A stretch of DNA of 22,940 nt from an uncultured Lachnospiraceae bacterium (GCA_902803625.1 CADCQV010000100.1:1-22940), one strand, 5' to 3'; shown: positions 7,693 to 16,013, counted from the first letter of the stretch. The notes: a model not told the origin generated them from the letters alone. Made by a program: numbers and translations.

Positions 7693-9645
7693 TCAGGCTT
7701 CCTCTCCGGACCTTACAAGATCTTCCAGCTCAGCCTTTATCGAATCCATTGTAGCCCTGAGGACACTGGTCGAGGCTGAAATCTCCTCTGTAGAAGCCGC
7801 AAGATTCTGTATCCTTGAATTTACATCGCCAACAACATCCAGAAGATGCCCGGTCTCCTCGGAGATCCCGTCAACCGCAGTCCATATATTATTATTTGCC
7901 TCGTTACTCTTATTGGCTGTTTCCTTTGAGTTCCCTGCAAGGTTATTGATCTCACCTGCAACTACCGCAAAGCCTCTGCCGGCTTCCCCGGCTCTCGCTG
8001 CCTCTATGGAAGCATTGAGCGCGAGGAGGTTCGTCTGGTCAGCAATGTTTACCACCTGCTCATTATTGGAGATAAGCTCGGCAAGAGCTTCCTTTATGTT
8101 GCTGACGGAATCACCCAGTCCGTTGCAGAAGGTCTCCACTTCGCCGATCTCATGTGAAAGCTCCGTGCTTTCCGTTGCATTGCTGTTATTGCCCTCGGCA
8201 AGTCCTTCTATGGACTCCTTTAAGGTAAGGAACTCGGCATTCACGTTATTTACGGTCTGCATTATGCTTGCTCTCTGATTTGCCAGCATTTCCTTCTCAT
8301 GCGCAACCTGGCTTTCAGCCTCTTCCTTATCCTTCTCCACTATGCTCTTCAGATAGTGGACGCAGTTTTCCTTATGGTTAAAGCCGTTATATATGGCGGT
8401 GACCATATCCCGGCAGGTATCGTATCCGCAGCAGGAGCAGTTAATTTTTCTCGAAGCATCATCCGGCTTCTCCATACTGTTGAAGATCCTGTCAAATTCC
8501 GCCTCTGAAGGTATCTTTATAGGACACTGTGCCGAACGGTCGGTATATTTCCTCAGATAGTCATCCAGATTCAGGTTTGCGAACTGCTTATTAAGCATTG
8601 CAAGTCTCTTTTCCGGAGTAAGGGGCTTTGACCAGGGGCTCTTCTTTGTATTGTCCTTTACGCTTTCCTGTATCTTTAAGAGGTTATAAAGAGCGTCATC
8701 GGTTTCGGAAAGTACGGGATCAGTTCCGGTTCCGCAGATACAGCCGTTTTCACAGTTCAGCGCGTCTATGAAGAGGAACGGGGTCTTTCCGCCTTTTATC
8801 CTGTCCTTATTGGTCCGGAGGAAGTGGTACATTCTCTTCTCACCCTCCATCTGCCTTATGAATACGCTGCTTCCGAGAAGCCAGAACACATTCTCCTTAA
8901 GTCCGCCTGGCATGGGATAAACCGAACCCAGACCGTATTCTATTTCATCAGTAACGGGTGAGCCCTTTACATTATGCTCATGCGCATACTTCATAAGGTG
9001 GTCAAAGGTCACATTGTAATTAACGTAGCCCTTGTTATTCGGATCATCTATCTCCATCTTCTTTGCGATGCAGGGGCTTATAAATGCCAGCTTGTCGGTG
9101 ATCTTCAGTTCCTTTCTGGCATATATCGCAGCACACATCATGGGACTCTGCACCGGGAAAAGCTTCGGCAGAAGCTCCGGAAGGTATCTCTCAATATATC
9201 CGACCACTGCAGGACAGGGCTGGGATATTCCGCCGAGGAAATTATGCTTTTGGATATAATTGATATAACCCCAGGTGGTGATATCGGCACCGAAGGAAAC
9301 ACTTATGAAACGGTTTACACCCAGCTTCTTAAGGCCTCCGAGTATGGTTTCGTATTCTCTCGGGTAATTTGCCTTGAATGCAGGCGCGATAAGTACGGAT
9401 ATTTTCTGTCCCGCCTTCAGATCCTCAAAGAACCTTTCGGTATCATCCGTATACTCGCGGGCACCATGCTCACAGGCATCAAAGCAGGCACCACAGGATA
9501 CGCATCTGTTCCCGTCTACCTCTATCCTGGTATTCCCGGCTCCGTCGGGCTCTGTGGAAACACAGGCGCCCATAGCGCTGCAGACACTTATGCACTTATT
9601 ACAGCCTACACAATTGTCATTGGTAGAAACCAGTCCATTAACCAT
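7693..9645 (-). CDS. Soluble chemoreceptor fused to an [FeFe]-hydrogenase-type H-cluster domain
   Basis: A 650-residue protein with no membrane segment. In order it has two ferredoxin [4Fe-4S] motifs (C12/15/18/22 and C48/51/54/58) and an H-cluster domain with SQPCPAVV (C144), SPCIAKK (C192) and NCENGC (C298, C302), so all four cluster-ligand cysteines are present. A small CX2CX4C...C iron-sulfur domain follows (C403, C406, C411, C428), then a coiled coil and a methyl-accepting chemotaxis signalling domain with its conserved tip, NIADQTNLLALNASIEAARA, near residues 533-552. The first motif has Pro where catalytic hydrogenases have the proton-relay Cys, which suggests sensing more than turnover. 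It heads the operon with hydE, hydG and hydF. The start at 9645 was chosen because GGAGG lies nine bases upstream; the ATG at 9651 would leave only three. Confidence 0.93.
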   Translation of the reverse strand: MVNGLVSTNDNCVGCNKCISVCSAMGACVSTEPDGAGNTRIEVDGNRCVSCGACFDACEHGAREYTDDTERFFEDLKAGQKISVLIAPAFKANYPREYETILGGLKKLGVNRFISVSFGADITTWGYINYIQKHNFLGGISQPCPAVVGYIERYLPELLPKLFPVQSPMMCAAIYARKELKITDKLAFISPCIAKKMEIDDPNNKGYVNYNVTFDHLMKYAHEHNVKGSPVTDEIEYGLGSVYPMPGGLKENVFWLLGSSVFIRQMEGEKRMYHFLRTNKDRIKGGKTPFLFIDALNCENGCICGTGTDPVLSETDDALYNLLKIQESVKDNTKKSPWSKPLTPEKRLAMLNKQFANLNLDDYLRKYTDRSAQCPIKIPSEAEFDRIFNSMEKPDDASRKINCSCCGYDTCRDMVTAIYNGFNHKENCVHYLKSIVEKDKEEAESQVAHEKEMLANQRASIMQTVNNVNAEFLTLKESIEGLAEGNNSNATESTELSHEIGEVETFCNGLGDSVSNIKEALAELISNNEQVVNIADQTNLLALNASIEAARAGEAGRGFAVVAGEINNLAGNSKETANKSNEANNNIWTAVDGISEETGHLLDVVGDVNSRIQNLAASTEEISASTSVLRATMDSIKAELEDLVRSGEEA

Positions 9646-9703
9646 AAACATTTCCCTCCCGATTTGAAACCATATACTTAATTAGATGCGCTATATTTTA
9701 ACT

Positions 9704-9731
9704 ATTATAGCTCTCTTAGAGAAAAAAACAA
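9704..9731 (-). promoter_or_regulatory. Promoter of the hydrogenase-chemoreceptor/hydEGF operon
   Basis: A perfect TATAAT on the minus strand (plus-strand 9704-9709) has a poor -35, TTGTTT, 16 bp upstream. An 11-bp dyad TCTCT-T-AGAGA (9712-9722) sits inside the spacer between the two boxes and is a possible repressor or activator site. The leader to the ATG is about 50 nt. The box is of housekeeping sigma type; no SigD element is visible here. Confidence 0.55.
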
Positions 9732-9741
9732 AGATTAAATT

Positions 9742-9769
9742 GAAAAGGACGCCGTAAGGCGCCCCTTTC
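9742..9769 (-). terminator. Probable intrinsic terminator after the EF-hand-like gene
   Basis: On the minus strand GAAAGGGGCGCC-TTAC-GGCGTCCTTTTC forms a GC-rich stem with a four-base loop, followed by TTTTC and further T-rich sequence (TCTTTGTTTTTTT, interrupted). It lies 50 bp beyond the stop codon of the gene at 9820-11025 and just before the promoter of the next operon, which is where a terminator would be expected. Confidence 0.65.
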
Positions 9770-9819
9770 AGAAAGCGGATGATCCGCGTTTGTTTACTGA
9801 CCCGGCTTATGGAGGTTTG

Positions 9820-11025
9820 TCAAAGTGCCAGGTCTACGTGCTGGAGTGTGCCCACATTCCCGTTTTCTTTTAAGAAGATTCCCGTCTTTCTTATTACTCC
9901 GTTCAGGGCACCGGTAACAGCATTTTTATCTGAAAATTCCGTATCTGCGCTTCCAAGGTAGATGGCGCCGATTCCTGCTTCCTTAAGGGATATGAGCCTT
10001 TCCGGCTCCTCCCCGTCCTTATACCAGATCTTCAATCTGCCAAATACAGCGTCACCTTCATCTATCCATCCGTTATGGTCGGAGTCATAATCAGAAAGGT
10101 CCCTGAAGCCGTCTCCCGACTTCGTTCCGAAAAGCTCCGATCCGTCATTTATCTTTCCGTCATCATTCTTATCAAGTGAGAGGAAGCCCGAGCCCCTGCC
10201 GGGTCCCGATATCTCCTCCTCCTTACCGTCACTGTCAAGGTCAAAGAAAAACTTCTTGTCGCTTATATCGGTTATATCAGAATCCACGTTTATCACCAGC
10301 GGATCACAGAGGGCAACTGAATAATCCTCCTTTGTAAGGGACTGGAAGGCTGCAGAAAAGCTTCTGCTCATCCCGAATTCCACGTTAAAGTTTATGTCCC
10401 TTCCGTCAGCTGTGTGTGCCATTCCCACGGTCTTAAAGCTTACAGATTCACTCTCGTTTATAACATCATAGGAGGCTGTGACCCTGGTCATAAGTCTCCC
10501 TGTTCCCTGGGAAACTACCGCAGGGCTTCTTAAGTCCACTGCCCCGGCACCGATAAAATGTGAGAAGGCTCCCTCATTCTGTGATCTGAATAAGCCGACC
10601 CTGCTCCCGTCAGACACTCCAAGGGAAAAGTCCGATGAATGGCGGTGGCTCTCATACTGCATAAAATCTATGGCTTTATAGGAATAATCTCCCTTCGCCC
10701 AGCGCTTCATCATTTCAAGGATCTGCTTTAGGGCTCTGATCTCGGGTGACTCTTCCTCCGAAGGACAGGCAACCTGATAAGCCCTTCCGGCTCTTTTACT
10801 GCCATCCAAAAGCCCCATTGCCAATTTGCTGTTTTTATTTCTCACGGAATCTCTGCCATTTCTTTCCTGATCGGAAAGCATGGATAGATAGGACCTGCCT
10901 TCACTGGAGATATCAAGCCGCGCTGCTTCGTCCCGGCTCATATCACGAACGATATGCAAAGACAATCCCGATGAATTGTAGCTATGGTCTGAATCCATAG
11001 CGACACTGCTCGCATTGATCTTCAT
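9820..11025 (-). CDS. EF-hand-like calcium-binding protein of unknown function
   Basis: About 401 residues, no signal peptide and no membrane segment. The N-terminal half is polar and not recognisable. The C-terminal third has acidic loops of EF-hand or dockerin type: FDLDSDGKEEEI, LDKNDDGKINDGSELFG and YDSDHNGWIDEGDAVF, followed by a conserved-looking tail (LKIWYKDG, GIGAIYLGS, TGIFLKENG). Proteins with this tail occur widely in motile bacteria (from memory), but no function is established that I can name. The start at 11025 (MKINASS) was preferred over one 78 bases upstream because GGAGG lies eight bases before it. A SigD-type promoter precedes it, which places it in the motility/chemotaxis regulon. 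A terminator follows. Confidence 0.8.
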   Translation of the reverse strand: MKINASSVAMDSDHSYNSSGLSLHIVRDMSRDEAARLDISSEGRSYLSMLSDQERNGRDSVRNKNSKLAMGLLDGSKRAGRAYQVACPSEEESPEIRALKQILEMMKRWAKGDYSYKAIDFMQYESHRHSSDFSLGVSDGSRVGLFRSQNEGAFSHFIGAGAVDLRSPAVVSQGTGRLMTRVTASYDVINESESVSFKTVGMAHTADGRDINFNVEFGMSRSFSAAFQSLTKEDYSVALCDPLVINVDSDITDISDKKFFFDLDSDGKEEEISGPGRGSGFLSLDKNDDGKINDGSELFGTKSGDGFRDLSDYDSDHNGWIDEGDAVFGRLKIWYKDGEEPERLISLKEAGIGAIYLGSADTEFSDKNAVTGALNGVIRKTGIFLKENGNVGTLQHVDLAL

Positions 11026-11085
11026 AGGTATCTCCTCCGTGAGATTTAATTCCCGAAATACGGGAAAACCATCCTTGTAATACCT

Positions 11086-11112
11086 ATATCGGACAATTCC
11101 CAAAATACTTTA
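11086..11112 (-). promoter_or_regulatory. SigD (sigma-28) type promoter of the EF-hand-like gene
   Basis: On the minus strand TAAA (plus-strand 11109-11112) is followed after exactly 15 bp by TCCGATAT (11086-11093). The flagellar sigma factor consensus is TAAA-N15-GCCGATAT, so 11 of 12 defined positions match. It lies about 60 bp upstream of the chosen ATG at 11025. The only alternative in-frame start upstream would lie at or just above the promoter, which supports the start chosen. Confidence 0.65.
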
Positions 11113-11149
11113 GGGTATTTTAAAAATTTTTTTTCTCATTTTTTCTCAA

Positions 11150-12460
11150 TCACAGCCGTGTGACGGTTACCGGCATAAATTTTGATACACAGGAAATGAT
11201 CTCCTCCGAATCCGTATATTCAGGGAACAGGATCCCTTCATACGGATGGTTTATGGCATAGCGTATCGCAGCATAAAGTGAAGCCGATACAAGAAGGATC
11301 GAAGGCGAATCTTCGATCTTCTCATCATAGGAAAGAGCCGTCCCGACATGGACCGGGCTGAAATCTCTGCCCTCCACGCATATTCCTACAGCCTCGCCGC
11401 CTGAGAGCATTCTGTCTTTTGTGATAAGCTGCTTTTTAGTGTTTGTCCCGTGAGACACCGACCTTAAGGCAAGATCACAGGGACGGTACACAAAGATCAC
11501 CGTCGGCGCATAAGCGATCTCTCCGTCCTCATTCCTGGAAGTATAATAATCATGTATGGAAAAAACTTCTTCATGGGCATCAACGCACCCCTCAAAGCTT
11601 TTGCCAAGCGACCAGGCTGATGTCCGTATATCCTTACCCTGAACATCAAGTACCAGCGTTCCGTCCATATGGTTATAATAAAAAACATGGTCTGTTGATA
11701 ATCCGACCCTTTCCAATACCTCGGAAAGAGGCGTTTCCGTTCCGACTTTGATAATGGCGCGATCCCTCATCTCCTCATCAAAGTCAGGCACATTCCAGGT
11801 GGAGTAAACAGTGTCCGCCTCTTCCTGTATATCAGCTTCGGCGTCATCAAAATCCGATTCGATAAATGAACTAACATGAAGCTCCTTTGCAAGAAGAGGC
11901 CATTTCTTTTCGGCCACGAGCTTTCTAAAGTAATCCCGTTTGCCGGAAACAAATTCCCCCTCGTCCTTCTCCACAACTGTACGAAGCGCCGTCTGTGTGA
12001 ATACGCTCACAAGTCCGGGCTTCACACCGAACTGCAGTACCCCGGTTGCTTTGCCCTTATTCTTCTTTGAAAGCTCCTTATAAGCCAGAAAATGATCTCT
12101 GTACATTACAGGCTTTTTTTCATATTGATCGTCAAACTGGTCATCGGAAGCAGAGAAGAAGTGGATCCCCCGGCTTACACTCTCCCCTGCGAGTATCAGA
12201 CTGTCATTTCTCTCTGCAAGGCACACTAGAAAATCACCCTCACTAAGGTGATCAAATACTCTTTTATAGTTGGTACTGTTCATCTCGTACTTTAGGAAGT
12301 TTTCCTTTTTTCCGCCGGCTGAGATAAAGTATTCAAGCGAATCCTCACTGCAGTCCGTAGCCAGGATATTTCCCGCGGGAAAAAGCTTTTCAGCCAAAAG
12401 AATGTTCAAAAGAGATCTTCCCACACTTCCGAGTCCCAGGATCATTATTTTTGATTTCAT
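11150..12460 (-). CDS. Homospermidine-synthase-like / saccharopine-dehydrogenase-fold protein
   Basis: About 436 residues. It starts with a Rossmann dinucleotide-binding motif, MILGLGSVGRSL (G9, G11, G14), and contains FGVKPGLVSVFTQTAL, which resembles the NPGLVSHF segment of homospermidine synthases, plus YNHMDGT and IHDYYT stretches at corresponding places. Homospermidine synthase transfers an aminobutyl group between polyamines using NAD+. Related proteins of the same fold include carboxynorspermidine and saccharopine dehydrogenases, so the exact reaction is uncertain. The ATG at 12460 was chosen because GGGGGG lies about six bases upstream and it starts just before the Rossmann strand; a GTG ten codons earlier has no ribosome binding site. 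It is divergent from the NRPS gene, which may mean a shared pathway. Confidence 0.75.
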   Translation of the reverse strand: MKSKIMILGLGSVGRSLLNILLAEKLFPAGNILATDCSEDSLEYFISAGGKKENFLKYEMNSTNYKRVFDHLSEGDFLVCLAERNDSLILAGESVSRGIHFFSASDDQFDDQYEKKPVMYRDHFLAYKELSKKNKGKATGVLQFGVKPGLVSVFTQTALRTVVEKDEGEFVSGKRDYFRKLVAEKKWPLLAKELHVSSFIESDFDDAEADIQEEADTVYSTWNVPDFDEEMRDRAIIKVGTETPLSEVLERVGLSTDHVFYYNHMDGTLVLDVQGKDIRTSAWSLGKSFEGCVDAHEEVFSIHDYYTSRNEDGEIAYAPTVIFVYRPCDLALRSVSHGTNTKKQLITKDRMLSGGEAVGICVEGRDFSPVHVGTALSYDEKIEDSPSILLVSASLYAAIRYAINHPYEGILFPEYTDSEEIISCVSKFMPVTVTRL

Positions 12461-12531
12461 ATCTGTCCCCCCATTAGTAAGTATTTGCACGGTTAACTAG
12501 CAAAAACACCCGCTTCACGTGTGTTAGTATA

Positions 12532-12560
12532 ATTCTATATACAGCGATTTTTCCTGTCAA
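12532..12560 (-). promoter_or_regulatory. Promoter of the homospermidine-synthase-like gene
   Basis: On the minus strand a perfect -35 TTGACA (plus-strand 12555-12560), a 17-bp spacer and -10 TAGAAT (12532-12537, five of six). The leader is about 65 nt and begins with a small AACAC/GTGTT stem followed by TTTTT close to the start of transcription, which might be a weak early stop signal. Confidence 0.7.
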
Positions 12561-12587
12561 GGCAGCGGCTCAAAGGCTTAAGGATAA

Positions 12588-12632
12588 ACGCAGGCTCGTT
12601 TTCTTCTTTGCATATGAACGCTTGTCCTGCGT
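12588..12632. repeat. Inverted repeat in the divergent intergenic region
   Basis: ACGCAGG (12588-12594) pairs with CCTGCGT (12626-12632), and CGTT/AACG pairs inside it, giving a hairpin with internal loops. It lies upstream of the minus-strand promoter and upstream of the decayed transposase. There is no T-run on either strand. No function can be assigned. Confidence 0.4.
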
Positions 12633-12654
12633 CAAACTGTAAAAATATTTATGA

Positions 12655-12677
12655 ACAGCTCCAAAGTATGTTACAAT
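12655..12677 (+). promoter_or_regulatory. Possible promoter for the NRPS operon
   Basis: TGTTACAAT (12669-12677) is an extended -10 (TGnTACAAT, five of six) with only a poor -35. A second candidate is TTGACT at 12718-12723, a 17-bp spacer, and TAAATT. Both lie upstream of the IS110 remnant, so the NRPS transcript would have a leader of 300 nt or more running through the remnant. Which of the two is used, if either, cannot be decided from sequence. Confidence 0.3.
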
Positions 12678-12801
12678 CGTAAAGTCAGCTTCCTGTATAC
12701 TATAAAGCATAGAGGAGTTGACTAATAAAGATACCTCGAGTAAATTTGGATAATCGCAAAACTGCCTATGGCAGAAATCCAAAAATGCAGGAGGTATCAA
12801 A

Positions 12802-13075
12802 ATGAAGACTACTACAAACACGGGCACAAATCAAGGAAATGTTGAAGGGCCGGTGAAGCTGAAGAGGGCTGATTATCGCAGAGAATCGAGTAGGAGGAAA
12901 TTTCTCTAAAGAGCTTGGTATTTGGATGATAGCGAATGGGATCAGCGTTGTGCAGGTCAACCCATATGCAGTAAAACAGACAAAGGAACTGGAGGATAAC
13001 AGCCAAGATATAAATGACAGAAAAGACCCGAAACTGATAGCCAATCTTGTAAAGGAGAATATGTATGAATACTGA
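12802..13075 (+). pseudogene. IS110-family transposase remnant
   Basis: Two pieces in different frames. The first begins ATG at 12802 behind GGAGG and reads MKTTTNTGTNQGNVEG, then stops at 12907-12909. The second, readable from about 12884 to the TGA at 13073-13075, contains GISVVQVNPYAVKQTKE, then DNSQDINDRKDPKLIANLV, the diagnostic N-terminal part of IS110 transposases (the VNP...K...DRKDPK segment). Most of the N-terminal catalytic region is deleted between the pieces and the whole C-terminal half is missing. The remnant runs into the NRPS gene: its codons for V-K-E-N form the AAAGGAG ribosome binding site of that gene. IS110 elements carry a guide (bridge) RNA in their ends; whether any survives in 12680-12800 cannot be seen. 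Confidence 0.8.
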
Positions 13076-16013
13076 TTGTTTTGATGCGCTTAATTTTTTC
13101 GATGAATTTGATAAAATCAAGGAAAATGATCCCGGAAAAGTCGTCTTAAGCGAGGGGCCGAAGGAAACAGATATCACAGTCCTTGAACTGGATGATCTCT
13201 CGGCAAGGGTATACCGTTTTCTTAAGGAGAGAAATATCGGTAAGGAGGATATGGTTAATATTTTCCTCCCGAGAGGGTGTGCAATTCTCATATGTCTTTT
13301 CGGAGTATGGAAGGCCGGAGCTGCTGCAACGATACTTGAGGATGATTACCCGAAGGAAAGAGTTGACTATATCAGAAAGGACTGCAGCTGCAGGCTCGTC
13401 ATAGACATAGAGGCCTGGGATACCATTCTGAATACAGAACCCCTTAAAGGGCATGAGCCTCTTGATCTGCACGCTGCCGCATTTGCCGTATACACCTCCG
13501 GAACCACCGGAAATCCCAAGGGCGTACTGCATGAATACGGAAAGATTGCACTTTGTTACAAGACCTCCCATTGGGACGGTGCGTTCTTCCGCAGTGATGA
13601 TGTGTTTCCCTTGTTTTTCCCCATGAATTTTGTGCCTGCGATCATGATCGAGACTTATCTTCTGATAAACGGCTTACTTGTAATGGTGATACCGGATCAC
13701 ATACGTAAGGATCCCAATGCCTTAAGGCAGTTTTTCATTGAGCACAGGGTAAGCTCCGCATATTTCCCTCCTTCCCTTTATCGTTCGATGAGGGATCTCG
13801 GACCGTATCTTAAAACCCTGTATATGTGTTCCGAACCCGCAAACGGGATCTGGGGGGATCCGGAAAAGATCCTTATAATGAATGGTTATGCCAGTTCCGA
13901 AACAGCAGCATCCGTTACGGCAACGCTTCTTGACAAGCCATACGATATAGCACCTATCGGACATGAACTGCCGGGCATGAAGGTATACATTCTGGACGAG
14001 AACGGGAAAGAGGTAAAACCCGGTGAGGCCGGTGAATTCTGCTGTGAAATGCCGTATACCAGGGGATACATTAATCTTCCGGAAGAAAATGCCAGGACAT
14101 TTGTGGACGGGATCTATCACACCGGGGATCTGGCAAAGCTAAAGGAGGATGGAAACTACTATCTGATAGGAAGGATCAAGGATACCGTATCCATAAACGG
14201 AAAACGGGTAGAGCCCTCAGAGGTCGAAGCGGTCATCAGAAAGGTAACGGGTATCGAACAGATAGCGGTGCGCGGCTTTTCCGGGGAAAACGGATCATTT
14301 CTCTCGGCATATCATCTTGGCGATAATGATCTCAATATTGATTCTCTTAAGGAAATGCTTAAGGAACAAATTCCCTATTATATGATCCCTTCCTTTTTCG
14401 TAAGACTAAAGGCATTTCCCATAAACGCCAATGGGAAGCTTGACAGAAAGGCTCTTCCGAAACCATCCGTAATGGATTATCTAAGTGACTACAAAGCGCC
14501 GGCAAATGACATTGAAAAAGCACTGTGCGCTTGTATGCAGAAGATCCTGTCAATCCCCAGGATAGGCATCAATGATGACTTTTTCCTGCTTGGAGGGAAT
14601 TCTCTTCTTGCGCTAAAGCTTATTGTGGAGCTGGGGCTTGAAAGGCTTGGCGTAGAGGACGTTTACGCAGGAAAAACACCCCGTGGTATTGCGGAAATCT
14701 ATAATAATAAAGAGTACTTAAGCTCCGTCGATATAGATGAGGCTGAAAAAAAGTGCAGAGAAATACCTCTTGGGCTCAGCAGGCACCAGCAGGACATATT
14801 TGATTATCAAAAGCTGTCTCCGCAAAGCTGCATGTATAATATCTCCGCCCTTTTCAGGGTTTCGGGGATCAGCGCGAAAGAGCTTGCCGGGGCACTCTCC
14901 CGGGTGATTGAAAACCACCCGGTTCTAATGACCGTGCTCCGCGAGGATGAGTCCGGGAAAATCCTGCAGCACTATGCTCCGGAACTTATGGGTGAGATCA
15001 GTGTGGAAGAGATTTCCGATGAGAAGCTCCTTGAGATAAAGGATGACCTGACGCAGCCTTTCGAGATACTGGATCACCCTCTTTGCAGATGCAGGGTTTT
15101 TTCCACCCCCACTGCGGCATATTTTTTCCTTGACTTCCATCATATTATCTGTGACGGCTTTTCCGCGACGATAATAGCTGACGATATTGCAAAGGCACTG
15201 TCCGGAGAGGCGCTTGCAAAAGATCACTACTACTACGTTCTTTCAAAACGGATGGAGGAAAACGCCCATATGTCCCGGGCAAAGGAATACTTTGAGTCGA
15301 AATACTCGGATACAAGCTGGACAAAGCAGCTTCCCTATGACTACGAGCTCCCCGGGAATCCGGCAGAGTACACAGAAGTTTCACTGGATATCAGTAAAAG
15401 GGAGTATGATAACCTGAAAGAGAATATGGGTCTCGGAAAGAACAGTCTTTTTATTGCAGCCGGCCTGTTAGCACTTGCAGCCGTCAGCAAAGCCCCGGAT
15501 GTGATGGTTTCATGGGTATATAACGCCCGCACCAATATTGAGGAAATGAATATAGTCGGCGTACTGTTTAATGATCTTCCTGTTGCTCTCCATATAAATG
15601 ACGCTCTTCTCATGAAAGATGCCATTGAAGATATCAGGGATCAGATAGATAAAGGGATAGAGTTCTCGGTATATCCGTATTTAAGGATCGAGTTTCCGGA
15701 AGTTGTAGTGGATGATTCGATCTGTATTATGTATCAGAGTGATTTTTATGATTTTAAGATCAATTCAAAATACAGCATAGAGCAGATCGATATTGAGGAA
15801 AAAAACAGAACCGCCCAGAATATTCTGGATCTGGAGATAGTCGACGATGAGGATGGTGACTATTTATTAATGGATTATCCGGTAAGATTCTATAAAAAGG
15901 AGACCGTGGAAAATTATGCATATCTGGTCAGAAAGATTGCGAAACGGATCATCGGTTCAAAGGATCTTGGGCATATCACCGTGGGTGAGTTTCTGGATCA
16001 GCTTTATCCCTGA
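13065..16013 (+). CDS. Non-ribosomal peptide synthetase, A-T-C single module
   Basis: 982 residues. The adenylation domain (about 1-465) shows YTSGTTGNPKG (143-153), NGYASSE (273-279), YHTGDL (351-356), GRIKD (369-373) and NANGKLD with K458. The thiolation domain (about 475-550) carries the phosphopantetheine serine in LLGGNSL (S513). The condensation domain (about 565-980) has HHIICDG (692-698), the active HHxxxDG form. There is no thioesterase, reductase or second module. In the A4 region (LFFPMNFVPAIMIE, 183-196) V190 takes the place of the Asp that normally binds the alpha-amino group, so the substrate may be an aryl or other carboxylic acid, not an alpha-amino acid (inference from a by-eye alignment). 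A start with AAAGGAG seven bases upstream. A transporter gene follows after 56 bp. Confidence 0.93.
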   Translation: MNTDCFDALNFFDEFDKIKENDPGKVVLSEGPKETDITVLELDDLSARVYRFLKERNIGKEDMVNIFLPRGCAILICLFGVWKAGAAATILEDDYPKERVDYIRKDCSCRLVIDIEAWDTILNTEPLKGHEPLDLHAAAFAVYTSGTTGNPKGVLHEYGKIALCYKTSHWDGAFFRSDDVFPLFFPMNFVPAIMIETYLLINGLLVMVIPDHIRKDPNALRQFFIEHRVSSAYFPPSLYRSMRDLGPYLKTLYMCSEPANGIWGDPEKILIMNGYASSETAASVTATLLDKPYDIAPIGHELPGMKVYILDENGKEVKPGEAGEFCCEMPYTRGYINLPEENARTFVDGIYHTGDLAKLKEDGNYYLIGRIKDTVSINGKRVEPSEVEAVIRKVTGIEQIAVRGFSGENGSFLSAYHLGDNDLNIDSLKEMLKEQIPYYMIPSFFVRLKAFPINANGKLDRKALPKPSVMDYLSDYKAPANDIEKALCACMQKILSIPRIGINDDFFLLGGNSLLALKLIVELGLERLGVEDVYAGKTPRGIAEIYNNKEYLSSVDIDEAEKKCREIPLGLSRHQQDIFDYQKLSPQSCMYNISALFRVSGISAKELAGALSRVIENHPVLMTVLREDESGKILQHYAPELMGEISVEEISDEKLLEIKDDLTQPFEILDHPLCRCRVFSTPTAAYFFLDFHHIICDGFSATIIADDIAKALSGEALAKDHYYYVLSKRMEENAHMSRAKEYFESKYSDTSWTKQLPYDYELPGNPAEYTEVSLDISKREYDNLKENMGLGKNSLFIAAGLLALAAVSKAPDVMVSWVYNARTNIEEMNIVGVLFNDLPVALHINDALLMKDAIEDIRDQIDKGIEFSVYPYLRIEFPEVVVDDSICIMYQSDFYDFKINSKYSIEQIDIEEKNRTAQNILDLEIVDDEDGDYLLMDYPVRFYKKETVENYAYLVRKIAKRIIGSKDLGHITVGEFLDQLYP

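Noticed and set aside
8974..9681. 235-codon plus-strand open frame opposite the hydrogenase-chemoreceptor
   Set aside because: It is antisense to a gene with clear family motifs and its translation has no recognisable domain.
12812..13291. 159-codon minus-strand open frame across the IS110 remnant and the NRPS start
   Set aside because: It lies opposite two recognisable coding sequences and shows no motif or ribosome binding site.
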